Source: an uncultured Eubacteriales bacterium
GTDB taxonomy: Bacteria > Bacillota > Clostridia > Oscillospirales > QAKW01
Length of the DNA: 64,000 nt
Direction of reading: 5' to 3'
Assembly (NCBI GenBank): GCA_902492505.1
Contig: CABULU010000002.1
Coordinates: 58,049-122,048, forward strand
The number at the start of each line of letters is the position of its first letter. Within the stretch, counting starts at the first letter, position 1. Position numbers and translations under genes: made by a program. This document shows positions 35,780 through 45,125 of this stretch, one piece after another. The notes under the pieces are model-generated. The model had not been told where the DNA came from. It saw only the letters and a program-made list of their open reading frames with translations, and ran no database searches.

Positions 35780-36240
35780 TATTCAAAAACCTCTTTACCT
35801 ATCTGCGGTATAGTTATACCGTCCAAATGGTCATTTTCATGCATCAGCGCACGGGCAATAAAATCCTCCGCTTCAAAGGTAAACCAATCTCCGGACAAAT
35901 TCTGAGCACGCACTGTGACCTTTTCCGGCCGAACAATTTTAAAGCTTCTTCCCGGGAAAGAAAGGCAACCCTCAAGATATTTATCGTTTTTACCTTTCTT
36001 TTTTATAATTTCAGGATTTATAAACTCACGAATATCGCTTTTATCGACGTTTATATCAACAATAAATATTCTTTTCAAAACGCCAACCTGCGGCGCGGCA
36101 AGACCGACTCCGTCCGCTTTAACAAGCGTTTCCTTCATATCGTCCACAAGCTGTTTAATACGACCGTCAATTTTTTCAACAGGACGTGATTTTTTAGAAA
36201 GGAACTCATTATTATCTTTAACAATTTCTCTTAAAGCCAT
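35779..36240 (-). CDS. def: Peptide deformylase
   Basis: A 153-residue Fe/Zn peptide deformylase. All three motifs are present: GVGLAAPQVG, EGCLSFPG and the HEXXH-type HENDHLDG. It removes the N-formyl group from nascent proteins. It lies seven bases after priA and overlaps fmt by one base. Confidence 0.95.
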   Translation of the reverse strand: MALREIVKDNNEFLSKKSRPVEKIDGRIKQLVDDMKETLVKADGVGLAAPQVGVLKRIFIVDINVDKSDIREFINPEIIKKKGKNDKYLEGCLSFPGRSFKIVRPEKVTVRAQNLSGDWFTFEAEDFIARALMHENDHLDGITIPQIGKEVFE

Positions 36241-36247
36241 TTTTACC

Positions 36248-38665
36248 TCATATACTGCTCATCGGATTGACATTAACAGACAAAGCCGACGATATATTTT
36301 CCTCAAAATAGTTTGTTAATTTCCAAAGCATTTCATACAATCTGTTGCAAACTTTGCTCTTTATAACAAGATTATAGCGATATTTATCATTAAATTTTGC
36401 AATTTTAGGAGTTGTAGGATACAGCATTCGCACGGGAATATCAGTAAATTCACCATTGCTCATTTCATTGATTAATCTGTACAGCAACTGCACGTTTTTA
36501 TAAGCTGCTTCCTCAGAACGATCTGAAATACTGAATAAAACAAGATCGCAAAAAGGAGGATAGTTCATTGCCTTTCTGAAATTTATTTCAAAATCATAAT
36601 ATTTATCATAACTCTGTTCTTTGGCAAACCGAATTATTTCGTAGTCAGGCGAGTACGTCTGAATAATTGCACGCCCCTCCTTACCTGCCCTTCCCGAACG
36701 CCCGCATACCTGAGTCAGAAGTGAAAAAGTTCGTTCATTGGCACGGAAATCATCAACATAAAGCGAAAGATCAGCATTCAGTACTCCGACAAGGGTTACG
36801 TTGGGGAAATCAAGACCCTTGGCAACCATCTGCGTGCCGAGCATTATGTCGTATTCGCCATATTTAAAAGCATTCAGTTTATTTCCATAGGTAACATAAG
36901 AACCTACCGTATCATAATCCATGCGCAAAATTTTAGAATTCGGAAAAATATCGCTAAGCTCAGTGTTGACAAGCTGTGTACCTATTCCCAATTTTTTTAT
37001 ATGCTTGCTGCTGCAAGCCGGACAGGTGTTAAACATTTTTATACTGTACCCGCAGTAATGGCACATGCACCTATCATTTGCCGAATGATAAGTAAGTGCT
37101 ATACCGCAATTATCACATTTTGCAACATATCCGCAGCTGCGGCACCCGACCATGGTATGAGCCCCGCGTCTATTTAAAAATAAAATTGTTTGTTCACCGC
37201 GCGACAGAGTTTCATCAATCGCCTGACGAAGTTCCTCGCTCAAAAACGACTGATTGCCTTCTTTAAATGATGTGCGCATATCGATTATATTTGTGAAAGG
37301 AAGCGGATTGTTATTAAAACGCTTTTCGAGTCTATGATATTTATAAACTCCCCTTTCGGCTAAAAAACGACTTTCAACAGACGGGGTTGCAGAACCGAGC
37401 ACAAGGGGTATTCCCGCCAAACGACATATAAACCTTGATATATCACGCGCATGATATCGGGGAGAACTTTCAGACTTATAGCTTGATTCGTGCTCCTCGT
37501 CTATTATAATAATACCCGGATTATTTACAGGCGCAAAAACTGCACTTCTTGTGCCAACTACAACACTCTTTTCTGCATTTTTTATTTTCTTCCATTCATC
37601 TGCACGTTCGCCCGGAGCAAGCCCGCTGTGCACCACGGATACAAGCTCGCCGTACCTCGAATAAAACCGTGCAAGAGTTTGCGGTGTAAGTGAAATTTCA
37701 GGTATCATAAATATAACCGATTTACCGATTGAAATAGCCTTATCAATAAGCGCCATATACAGGAGTGTTTTTCCGCTGCCCGTAACGCCGTGTATCAAAT
37801 GTGTAGTAAATGTTCCGATATCCCTACAAACCGCTTTGTAAACATTATTCTGCTCATAGGTAAGAGCGATGGGCGTACTGTCAACTGTGCGCTTTATATC
37901 TTTGTACGGATTACGTTCGAGCTTTTTGTCAATGACAGATATAATTCCTTTTTTTTCAAGAGTTTTAACAGTACTTATACTGCACCCGCTGTAGTACATA
38001 GCGTCTTTTTGAGAAATTTCCGAACAGTCGAGAAAAACGGAAAGCAAATCTATTTGCTTTTCAAAACGTTTATCCAGTTTGGAAATATACTGTTCAATGT
38101 CAGAACATCCGAGTTTCGCCACAAGGTATTTTTCGGTAAGCTCTCCGATATTTCTTTTTGTCAAAATATCTTTTTGTATTATACCCATAGAAAGAAAAGA
38201 ATTGAAAGCCAAGCGTTTTTCACTGGGGATATCATCAATTTTAAGATGATTTCTTTTCTTTTTAAAAATCTCAAAAAGTTGGCTGTCGTGCGCGGCAAGT
38301 TCTGATTTACATTTATAGTATTCACTGATTTTAAAATCCAATCCGCGCGGAATCATTGCCCTCAGTGCATTATAGTATGTAACAAAATATCTGCTTTTAA
38401 GCAAACGAATGAGCGACACCTGCATATCGTTTACTATTACTTCTTTATCAATAATTTTATCAATATATTTAAGGCGTGAAATATCGACAAAATCATGTAG
38501 CTCAACGACGAGCGCTTTTTTTTTGATGTTGCTTTTCGAAAACGGAACAACCACACGCATACCGGCTTTTAGATTTTTTTCAATACTGCCGGGAACAGCA
38601 TAATCGTATAACTTATCGATTTTATTTACAATATCATCAATAATGACGCTCGCGCACAATGCCAT
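36248..38665 (-). CDS. priA: Primosomal protein N' (PriA helicase)
   Basis: An 805-residue DNA helicase that restarts stalled forks. The N-terminal DNA-binding domain is followed by Walker A in HGVTGSGKT, the DEEH box in IDEEHESSYKSE, GSATPSVES, and eight zinc-binding cysteines from CRSCGYVAKCDNCG to CPACSS. The C-terminal helicase part includes QVCGRSGRAGKEGRAI. MALCASVII at 38665 is taken as the start. The usual gene coaBC between rpoZ and priA is missing. Confidence 0.93.
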   Translation of the reverse strand: MALCASVIIDDIVNKIDKLYDYAVPGSIEKNLKAGMRVVVPFSKSNIKKKALVVELHDFVDISRLKYIDKIIDKEVIVNDMQVSLIRLLKSRYFVTYYNALRAMIPRGLDFKISEYYKCKSELAAHDSQLFEIFKKKRNHLKIDDIPSEKRLAFNSFLSMGIIQKDILTKRNIGELTEKYLVAKLGCSDIEQYISKLDKRFEKQIDLLSVFLDCSEISQKDAMYYSGCSISTVKTLEKKGIISVIDKKLERNPYKDIKRTVDSTPIALTYEQNNVYKAVCRDIGTFTTHLIHGVTGSGKTLLYMALIDKAISIGKSVIFMIPEISLTPQTLARFYSRYGELVSVVHSGLAPGERADEWKKIKNAEKSVVVGTRSAVFAPVNNPGIIIIDEEHESSYKSESSPRYHARDISRFICRLAGIPLVLGSATPSVESRFLAERGVYKYHRLEKRFNNNPLPFTNIIDMRTSFKEGNQSFLSEELRQAIDETLSRGEQTILFLNRRGAHTMVGCRSCGYVAKCDNCGIALTYHSANDRCMCHYCGYSIKMFNTCPACSSKHIKKLGIGTQLVNTELSDIFPNSKILRMDYDTVGSYVTYGNKLNAFKYGEYDIMLGTQMVAKGLDFPNVTLVGVLNADLSLYVDDFRANERTFSLLTQVCGRSGRAGKEGRAIIQTYSPDYEIIRFAKEQSYDKYYDFEINFRKAMNYPPFCDLVLFSISDRSEEAAYKNVQLLYRLINEMSNGEFTDIPVRMLYPTTPKIAKFNDKYRYNLVIKSKVCNRLYEMLWKLTNYFEENISSALSVNVNPMSSI

Positions 38666-38686
38666 ACAAATCACTCTCTTTTTAGG

Positions 38687-38938
38687 CTATTCTTCCGTGT
38701 TGCCGCTTTCAAATTTCTCATTTTCGGATTCCTCGCAGATATCATCTGCAACACGGCAGGTAACCTTACCTGTTGCAATATCGTTTATTGCAAGCTTAAC
38801 GGGCTTATCGGAAAGCGGAATTTTATTATTCTCCGATATATCAAGCAGCTGACGCGCACGCTTTGCCGTTACTGTCACAAGCGCATATCTGCTGTGAGTC
38901 ACCTTTTCCAAATCTCCTATTGCAGGATATAGCATCAT
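38687..38938 (-). CDS. rpoZ: RNA polymerase omega subunit
   Basis: An 83-residue RpoZ. The family phrase HSRYALVTVTAKRARQLLD is followed by KPVKLAINDIATGKVTC. It helps assemble RNA polymerase around beta'. It overlaps the gmk stop by four bases. Confidence 0.9.
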   Translation of the reverse strand: MMLYPAIGDLEKVTHSRYALVTVTAKRARQLLDISENNKIPLSDKPVKLAINDIATGKVTCRVADDICEESENEKFESGNTEE

Positions 38939-39534
38939 AATAATACACCTCTGAAATAATTTTTATTATATTTTTTAATGCGTTCCGCACGCAGAACTGC
39001 CAGTATATCCTCGGCAGCCTTTTCCACCGAGTCATTTATTACAAGATACTCATAATATTCTATTCGCGCAAGCTCTTCTTTTGCCTTGGCAATGCGCTTT
39101 TCTATCACATCGTGACTCTCGGTTCCGCGACCGGCAAGACGCAAATAAAGATGCTCAAGAGACGGAGGTGCAATAAACACGGTTACTGCATCAGGACATT
39201 TTTCAATAATATTCAGCGCACCATTGGTCTCGATTTCCAAAATAACATCTATACCCGATTCTCTCAACTTTTCAACATACTGCGCGTCTGTCCCGTAATA
39301 ATTGTCGCAGTATACCGTATATTCGAGCATACGGTTTTGTGCGATATTCTCAAGAAACTCTTTCTCGGTCAAAAACCTGTAATGAACACCGTCTTTCTCT
39401 CCTTCCCGAGGCTTTCGGGTTGTGCAAGAGACAGAATACGCCAAATTGCCGTCGTTTTCAAACACCTTTGCAAGAACTGTGCCTTTACCGACGCCTGACG
39501 GACCGGAAATAACTATGAGCATACCCTTATTCAT
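38935..39534 (-). CDS. gmk: Guanylate kinase
   Basis: A 199-residue kinase converting GMP to GDP. The P-loop is in VISGPSGVGKGTVL, followed by the GMP site SCTTRKPREGEKDGVHYRF, and EIETNGALNI. ATG at 39534, inside the end of remA, is the best start because a GAGG lies about ten bases upstream; ATG codons earlier in the same frame are less likely. Confidence 0.93.
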   Translation of the reverse strand: MNKGMLIVISGPSGVGKGTVLAKVFENDGNLAYSVSCTTRKPREGEKDGVHYRFLTEKEFLENIAQNRMLEYTVYCDNYYGTDAQYVEKLRESGIDVILEIETNGALNIIEKCPDAVTVFIAPPSLEHLYLRLAGRGTESHDVIEKRIAKAKEELARIEYYEYLVINDSVEKAAEDILAVLRAERIKKYNKNYFRGVLL

Positions 39535-39790
39535 CTTCATCATCCTCATCGTCGTAGCTGTCATTTAAACGATTTGCTACTGTTTCCGGCTGCAAAGCCG
39601 ATAAAATAACATGGTCGCTGTCAGTAATAATAACAGCCCTTGTACGTCTACCGTAGGTTGCATCCACCAAAACGCGGTTTTCTCGCGCCTCCTGGATTAT
39701 ACGCTTGACCGGTGCGCTTTCAGGGCTGATAATAGCTATCATGCGGTTTGCGTTTACCATATTTCCGAATCCGATGTTTATCAGTCTCAT
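39527..39790 (-). CDS. remA: RemA family DNA-binding regulator
   Basis: An 87-residue DUF370/RemA protein. It has LINIGFGNMVNANRMIAIISPESAPVKRII and GRRTRAVIITDSDHVILSAL. In B. subtilis RemA forms rings that wrap DNA and activate biofilm-matrix and osmoprotection genes. An acidic tail (DDEDDEDE) ends the protein. It sits between yicC and gmk, the conserved place. Confidence 0.9.
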   Translation of the reverse strand: MRLINIGFGNMVNANRMIAIISPESAPVKRIIQEARENRVLVDATYGRRTRAVIITDSDHVILSALQPETVANRLNDSYDDEDDEDE

Positions 39791-39799
39791 AACTACCTC

Positions 39800-40684
39800 T
39801 TATTCGATATTTTGTATCTGTTCCCGTATTTTTTCAATAACGGATTTTGTATCCACGACAAGCTTTGTTATTTCGACACAGCTGCATTTTGAGCCAATTG
39901 TATTTATTTCTCTGTTCATTTCCTGAATAATGAAGTCAAGCTTTTTTCCGACAGGTTCCGCACTGCTGTCCAAAAGTGTGCGGAATTGGGAAATATGACT
40001 TTCAAGCCTGACGGTTTCTTCTCCAACATCTATTCTGTCAGCAAATATCGCAACCTCGGTAATAAGCCGCTGCTGGTCATATTCCTTTCCGTCAAGTGCC
40101 TCAATCATTTTTGCTCTGAGCCGCTGCTTATATACCTCGACAGACTCCGGAGCAAGCTTTTCTATCTTTAAAATATTTTCAAGAATAATATTCAAATTTT
40201 CTAAAATGTCATTTAAAAGCCGCTCACCCTCCGCCGAACGCATTGAATCATACGATTCCAAAGCGTCATTTAATACAGAAAGCACCGACTCCTCAAGTTT
40301 AGTCTCATCAAATTGAGTTTTTTTGACTGAAACTACATCGGGAATGCGGCTTATAAAAGAAGCCGTAACATCGTTTTTAATCTTTAAAGTCTTGCTGATT
40401 ACTTCAAGAGCATCGACATATCCTCTTGCCAACGGTTCATTAAGCTCAACTTCATATGCGCAAGCCGCGTCGATGTTTATAAACATATAAAAATCAATCT
40501 TACCGCGTGAGACGGATTTTTTTACGGCTGATTTTATTTTTTCCTCCAAAAACAAATAATCCTTAGATATTTTAGAGTTAAAATCAAAGTATCTGTGATT
40601 TACAGATTTTATATCAATGGTAATTTCATTTCCGTCTATTAACCTACTTGCTCTGCCGTAGCCGGTCATACTTTTTACAGACAT
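39800..40684 (-). CDS. YicC/YloC family endoribonuclease
   Basis: A 294-residue protein starting MKSVKSMTGYGRA-like (MSVKSMTGYGRASRLIDG), with IDIKSVNHRYFDF and the DUF1732 C-terminus KLDFIIQEMNREINTIGSKC. Members in E. coli act as endoribonucleases on small RNAs. It is the first gene of the long yicC-to-recN run, has AGGAG before its ATG, and lies 30 bases after a good promoter. Confidence 0.9.
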   Translation of the reverse strand: MSVKSMTGYGRASRLIDGNEITIDIKSVNHRYFDFNSKISKDYLFLEEKIKSAVKKSVSRGKIDFYMFINIDAACAYEVELNEPLARGYVDALEVISKTLKIKNDVTASFISRIPDVVSVKKTQFDETKLEESVLSVLNDALESYDSMRSAEGERLLNDILENLNIILENILKIEKLAPESVEVYKQRLRAKMIEALDGKEYDQQRLITEVAIFADRIDVGEETVRLESHISQFRTLLDSSAEPVGKKLDFIIQEMNREINTIGSKCSCVEITKLVVDTKSVIEKIREQIQNIE

Positions 40685-40715
40685 GTAGTTACTCCTAATA
40701 AATAATAATATATAT

Positions 40716-40743
40716 AATATAACATAAACAGTCCTTTTGTCAA
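40716..40743 (-). promoter_or_regulatory. Promoter of the yicC operon
   Basis: On the minus strand TTGACA (40738-40743), a 16-base spacer and TATATT (40716-40721) lie just upstream of yicC. TATTAT two bases later gives an alternative with an 18-base spacer. Confidence 0.6.
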
Positions 40744-40775
40744 CCTTCTAAGACAAAAAGCAATCTCTGTAAAAA

Positions 40776-40797
40776 GGAGAGCGGAAAATCCGCTCTC
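40776..40797 (-). terminator. Terminator of rbr
   Basis: An eight-base GC-rich stem, GAGAGCGG with CCGCTCTC, is followed on the minus strand by CTTTTT. It lies about 15 bases past the rubrerythrin stop. Confidence 0.85.
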
Positions 40798-40812
40798 TTT
40801 AACATGTACTGA

Positions 40813-41349
40813 TTAATAATTTTCTGCGTGAATTTCAAAATAACTCTGCGGATGATTACAGGTCGGACAAATTTCCGGAGCCTTTGTTCCGACAATAATA
40901 TGTCCGCAGTTTCTGCATTCCCATACCTTAACTTCGCTCTTTTCAAATACTTTTGCGGTTTCAACATTATTCAGCAGAGCACGATAACGCTCCTCATGAT
41001 GTTTCTCAATAGCTGCTACCAAACGGAATTTAGCAGCAAGCTCCGGGAATCCCTCTTCCTCGGCAGTTTTGGCAAAGCCGTCATACATATCTGTCCACTC
41101 GTAGTTTTCACCCTCGGCAGCGGCTTTTAAATTTTCAGCAGTATTACCAAGCCCTGCGAGTTCCTTAAACCACATTTTAGCGTGTTCCTTTTCGTTGTCG
41201 GCCGTCTTTAAAAAAAGAGCGGAAATCTGCTCATATCCCTCTTTTTTGGCAACAGAGGCAAAATAAGAATATTTATTTCTCGCCTGTGACTCGCCTGCAA
41301 ATGCAGCATGCAAATTCTTTTCCGTCTGTGTTCCTGTGTACTTGTTCAT
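40813..41349 (-). CDS. rbr: Rubrerythrin
   Basis: A 178-residue peroxidase of anaerobes. The ferritin-like diiron domain (EKNLHAAFAGESQARNKYSYF, DNEKEHAKMWF, AAIEKHHEERY) is joined to a C-terminal rubredoxin-like Fe(Cys)4 site, WECRNCGH and CPTCNHPQ. It reduces hydrogen peroxide using NADH-derived electrons. It is a single-gene unit with its own strong promoter and a palindrome over the -10 region that may bind PerR. Confidence 0.95.
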   Translation of the reverse strand: MNKYTGTQTEKNLHAAFAGESQARNKYSYFASVAKKEGYEQISALFLKTADNEKEHAKMWFKELAGLGNTAENLKAAAEGENYEWTDMYDGFAKTAEEEGFPELAAKFRLVAAIEKHHEERYRALLNNVETAKVFEKSEVKVWECRNCGHIIVGTKAPEICPTCNHPQSYFEIHAENY

Positions 41350-41402
41350 TTTCCTAATCTCCTTTATTTTTATATTATTCTTATGACACTCAGCGCATAC
41401 AT

Positions 41403-41447
41403 AATTAGAAATAATCTAATTTTATAGTATTATCTTACGTTTGTCAA
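41403..41447 (-). promoter_or_regulatory. rbr promoter with overlapping operator palindrome
   Basis: On the minus strand TTGACA (41442-41447), a 17-base spacer and TAAAAT (41419-41424) form a strong promoter. The inverted repeat AATTAGA-5-TCTAATT (41403-41421) overlaps the -10 and start site. Its AT-rich shape is like a PerR box, but the match to the consensus is partial. Confidence 0.6.
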
Positions 41448-41484
41448 CATAATTTTATAATTTATCTAAAATAAGCTAAAAAGT

Positions 41485-41510
41485 AAAGGTGACAGTATAC
41501 TGTCACCTTT
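41485..41510 (-). terminator. Perfect 26-bp palindromic terminator
   Basis: AAAGGTGACAGTA and its exact complement meet with no loop at 41485-41510. On the minus strand ACTTTTT follows. It ends the nitrilase gene and overlaps its stop codon. Confidence 0.8.
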
Positions 41511-42393
41511 ATTTTCTTCTGTCATTTCTTATAAACGGATCGTTTACATTATCCGATATCAGTTCACTGTACAAATGCGGACGCCTGTATGCGTTGCCGA
41601 GAGCCTCGTGCAAGCGGTATTCTCTCATTTCATCTATCGGGAATGCAGCGATATATATTCCTTCATTTTCCCCTGCTTCAATTATCAATGTATCGCGTGA
41701 AACAGGTGAGTCCGCTCGATATGCTATACCGTCAAAGGCAGATGAATGCCCGTTGCAGTCAGGCTGCGGATATGCGTAGTTTGCCGTAGCAATACCCAGC
41801 ATATTTTCAAACGCACGTGATCTTAACTGGGACAAGCGGTTAATTTCCATAGGACACGCATTTGGCACAAGAATAATTTCAGCGCCCTTAAGCATAAGAA
41901 TTCTTGCACTTTCGGGATGCTCTCTGTCATAACAGATCATGGCGCCGATCTTAATGCTTCCGGCGGCTGTTTCAAGGTCTGTTACATAAAAATCATCACC
42001 GGGAGTCAAATGCTTTTCATCACCGAAATCACAGGTATGTACTTTGGAATAGTGCAATGCTTTATTACCATGCCTGTCAAATAAAATAACGCTGTTTTTT
42101 GGAGCAGGTTCAAAACGCTCAAGAAAAGTCACTGCAATCGCCATATTTAATTCTGCCGCAAGAGATTTAAAGGTGCAGACAAATTCCCCGTCGGCATCTA
42201 CAGCCTGAGCTTTAATAAATTCCGCATTGTCCTTCAGATTATATCCGCAATTCCACATTTCCGGAAACAGAGCAATATCTGCGCCGAGCATTTTCGCCCG
42301 TCTGCAATACTCAATTCCCTTTTCTAAATTTTCTTTTTGTGTTTTGCAGGAAATCATCTGCAATAAGGCAATATTAACCATATTTTTTTCCAT
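41509..42393 (-). CDS. Carbon-nitrogen hydrolase (nitrilase superfamily)
   Basis: A 294-residue amidase-type enzyme. The Glu-Lys-Cys triad is visible: LFPEMWNCGYN, HYSKVHTCDFG and GAMICYDREHPES. Substrates of the family include N-carbamoyl compounds, omega-amides and polyamines; none can be chosen here. AAGGTG precedes the start by seven bases. It is 41 bases after the CoA-disulfide reductase gene and has its own terminator. Confidence 0.85.
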   Translation of the reverse strand: MEKNMVNIALLQMISCKTQKENLEKGIEYCRRAKMLGADIALFPEMWNCGYNLKDNAEFIKAQAVDADGEFVCTFKSLAAELNMAIAVTFLERFEPAPKNSVILFDRHGNKALHYSKVHTCDFGDEKHLTPGDDFYVTDLETAAGSIKIGAMICYDREHPESARILMLKGAEIILVPNACPMEINRLSQLRSRAFENMLGIATANYAYPQPDCNGHSSAFDGIAYRADSPVSRDTLIIEAGENEGIYIAAFPIDEMREYRLHEALGNAYRRPHLYSELISDNVNDPFIRNDRRK

Positions 42394-42434
42394 TATATTT
42401 CACCTTCCGTACGGTATGTCAATTCTGTCCTTCT

Positions 42435-44150
42435 TCACCTTTTCGCAGCAAAAAGCTCAGCGCCGCATGAGGTATTGCTTTTCACATCGAAATTATTCGT
42501 TTTAATACTTTCATAAAGGCGGTAACCACCAGCAAAATTAAAACAGTCAAAGCCATTCTGCGAAAGAATACGACATGCTAAATAGCTACGCAGACCCGAC
42601 TGACACATTACATACACCGGTTTTGAAGAGTCAAGCTCACACATCCGATCGCGCAAATCGTCAACCGGTATGTGAGTATCAAAGCCGTCAGCATGACCGC
42701 TTTCATATTCAGCATAGGTTCTTGTATCAAGCAGAATCATGTTTTCTCCGTCAAGCTTTGCCAAATCCTCATAAAAGAACTGCTTGACGGTGCCGTTTAA
42801 AACATTCTGCGCAACAAAGCCCGCCATATTGATGGGATCTTTTGCCGAGGAGTAGGGCGGAGCATAGGCAAGATCAAGCTCTGAAAGCTCCGACACCCTT
42901 ATACCGGTCTGCATTGCAGTTGATAAAACATCAATGCGCTTGTCAACGCCGTCAAATCCTACAATCTGCGCACCCAAAATCCGCTCGGTCTCTCTTTCAA
43001 AAAGAAGTTTGAGTGTCATAACACTTCCTCCAGGATAATAAGACGCGTGTGAGGCAGGAGATAAAATAATTTTTTCATACTCGATACCGACGGCGGAGGC
43101 AGCACGCTCATTAAGTCCGACCGATGCGGCCGTCATATCAAAAACCTTAATAACCGACACACCCACAGTACCCTTATATTTGCGGATAAAACCGCAAATA
43201 TTATCAGCTGCAAGTCTACCCTGCTTATTGGCAGGTCCTGCAAGCGGCACCGTTGTTTTCGCTCCCGTAACGCTGTTTATAATTTCAACCGCATCCCCTA
43301 CTGCGTAAATGTCTTCGTCAGATGTCTGCATATATTCATTTACAACGATGCTGTTTTTAAACCCAAGCTCCAAACCGGCATTTTCTGCCAGCGCGCTGTC
43401 AGGTATAACGCCAATGGCAAGTATAACCATATCCGTCAAAACAGGCTGCTCATTTTCAATCAAGACTTTAACCCTGTTTTTCCCGTCATTTAATTCCTCG
43501 AAACCTGAGACCGACCTTGAGCAAAGCAGCCGCACTCCATGATTTTTCATTTGTGCGTGTACAAAACTTGCCATATCCTCATCAAGCTGTCCCAAAAGTT
43601 GCGGCTGACGCTCGACAAGAGTCACATTCAGTCCGCGCTCATTCAGATTTTCCGCCATTTCAACGCCGATAAAACCGCCGCCGATTACAACAGCCGAACG
43701 CGGCTTTTGACTATTTACAGCATCACTTATTCTGAAGGTATCCTCAACAGTACGAAGCGTAAAAATGTACTTGCTATCGATATTAGGTATATCGGGATAA
43801 ATTGGGCGCGCTCCCGGAGACAGGATGAGCTTATCATAGCTTTCCTCAAAGTTCTCTCCCGTCTCAAGATTTCTGACAGTTACCGTCTTTTTCTTACGGT
43901 TTATTTCCATAACTTCATGATGCACTTTTACATCAATAGCAAACCGTGAAAAAAAACTTTGCGGAGTTTGAAGAGTAAGCGCTCTTTTGTCTTTTATTGT
44001 ACCGCCTATATAATAAGGCAGCCCGCAGTTAGCATATGAAACAAAGCCGGAACGCTCAAAAATTAAAATTTGCGCCTGCTCGTCCAGCCGCCTGATTCTT
44101 GCCGCCGCGGACGCTCCGCCCGCTACGCCGCCGACAATAACAACCTTCAT
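42435..44150 (-). CDS. CoA-disulfide reductase/rhodanese fusion
   Basis: A 571-residue flavoprotein. The N-terminus has the FAD motif VVIVGGVAGGASAAARIRRL and the single redox Cys at 42 in SYANCGLPYYIGG. An NAD motif (AVVIGGGFIGVEMAENL) follows. A C-terminal rhodanese domain (about 460-571) has active-site Cys in VYVMCQSGLRS. Such fusions reduce CoA disulfides, persulfides or polysulfides with NAD(P)H. It is the last gene of the ccdA/tlpA-like/trxA group and extends its thiol theme. Confidence 0.88.
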   Translation of the reverse strand: MKVVIVGGVAGGASAAARIRRLDEQAQILIFERSGFVSYANCGLPYYIGGTIKDKRALTLQTPQSFFSRFAIDVKVHHEVMEINRKKKTVTVRNLETGENFEESYDKLILSPGARPIYPDIPNIDSKYIFTLRTVEDTFRISDAVNSQKPRSAVVIGGGFIGVEMAENLNERGLNVTLVERQPQLLGQLDEDMASFVHAQMKNHGVRLLCSRSVSGFEELNDGKNRVKVLIENEQPVLTDMVILAIGVIPDSALAENAGLELGFKNSIVVNEYMQTSDEDIYAVGDAVEIINSVTGAKTTVPLAGPANKQGRLAADNICGFIRKYKGTVGVSVIKVFDMTAASVGLNERAASAVGIEYEKIILSPASHASYYPGGSVMTLKLLFERETERILGAQIVGFDGVDKRIDVLSTAMQTGIRVSELSELDLAYAPPYSSAKDPINMAGFVAQNVLNGTVKQFFYEDLAKLDGENMILLDTRTYAEYESGHADGFDTHIPVDDLRDRMCELDSSKPVYVMCQSGLRSYLACRILSQNGFDCFNFAGGYRLYESIKTNNFDVKSNTSCGAELFAAKR

Positions 44151-44199
44151 ATATTTTATCTCCTTTTGTGCCTCAACTCTTTATAATATCAGCATAATA

Positions 44200-44511
44200 T
44201 CAGCCGAGCAGCGCAGCAAGCTCTTCTTTCGGCTTATATCCGACAGAAGTATTTACAACCTTGCCGTTTTTAATTACAACAACCGTAGGTATACTTGCAA
44301 CACGAAATGCCGCAGCAAGCTCCGATTCTTCATCAACATTTATCTTGCCGACCTTGACTGAGCCCTCATATTCCTTTGCAATATCCTCAACAACAGGCCC
44401 CAGCATACGGCATGGACCGCACCATTCTGCCCAAAAGTCAAGCATAACAGGAATATCTGACTTCATGACCTCTGCTTCAAAATTGTTTTTTGTGATTTTA
44501 ATTTCTGCCAT
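44200..44511 (-). CDS. trxA: Thioredoxin
   Basis: A 103-residue thioredoxin with the active site DFWAEWCGPCRMLGP, the cis-proline segment RVASIPTVVVIKNG and the usual C-terminus. It is a cytosolic disulfide reductant. It lies between a TlpA-like gene and the CoA-disulfide reductase gene on the same strand. Confidence 0.95.
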   Translation of the reverse strand: MAEIKITKNNFEAEVMKSDIPVMLDFWAEWCGPCRMLGPVVEDIAKEYEGSVKVGKINVDEESELAAAFRVASIPTVVVIKNGKVVNTSVGYKPKEELAALLG

Positions 44512-44535
44512 CGTAAAAATCTCCTTTATAATATA

Positions 44536-45117
44536 TTATTTTAAAATATCGTTTATATACCCCTCAAGCCTTTGTTCATCCATAGCTCCGGGATATATAC
44601 CGTATATATTTCCTTCCTCATTTATAAATACCGTTTGAGGTATAGAATATACATTATAAGTATAAGCAGCGCTGCCTGATGTATCAAAATACACCGGAAA
44701 CGTATATCCGTTTTGATCAACGAATTTTTGTACGCCTGACACTGTTTGCTGATATCCGTCTGTCAGATTTACCATTAAAAAGTCAACCTTGTCTTTATAT
44801 TTCCTATACATGTTATCAAAAGCCGGAAGCTCGGATTTGCACGGTCCGCACCAGGTTGCCCAAAAATTTACCACTTTAGGCTTACCGTTAAAATCAGACA
44901 AGCGAAACGATGAACCGTCGCTACCGTACACGGTAAAATCGGGTGCAGATACACTTTCCTTTTGAGAAGTGTCGCTCTGAGAGCTGTCACTTTGTCCGTT
45001 TTCGTTCGGCGTATAGTTTTTTATCAAAAAATTGTACACCAAAACAGCTGCGATAATAAGCACCGCAAGCGACGCCGATAAAATAATAAGCTTTGTGCTC
45101 TGTTTCATTTTTTTCAT
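44536..45117 (-). CDS. TlpA-like membrane-anchored thioredoxin
   Basis: A 193-residue protein with an N-terminal membrane helix (KLIILSASLAVLIIAAVLVYNFLI, first third), a Ser/Gln-rich linker, and a TlpA/ResA-like domain with WATWCGPCKSELPAF. The active site would face outside. It likely receives electrons from CcdA and reduces extracytoplasmic disulfides. ATG at 45117 lies nine bases after the ccdA stop, with GAGGTG upstream. Confidence 0.88.
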   Translation of the reverse strand: MKKMKQSTKLIILSASLAVLIIAAVLVYNFLIKNYTPNENGQSDSSQSDTSQKESVSAPDFTVYGSDGSSFRLSDFNGKPKVVNFWATWCGPCKSELPAFDNMYRKYKDKVDFLMVNLTDGYQQTVSGVQKFVDQNGYTFPVYFDTSGSAAYTYNVYSIPQTVFINEEGNIYGIYPGAMDEQRLEGYINDILK

Positions 45118-45125
45118 GCTACACC

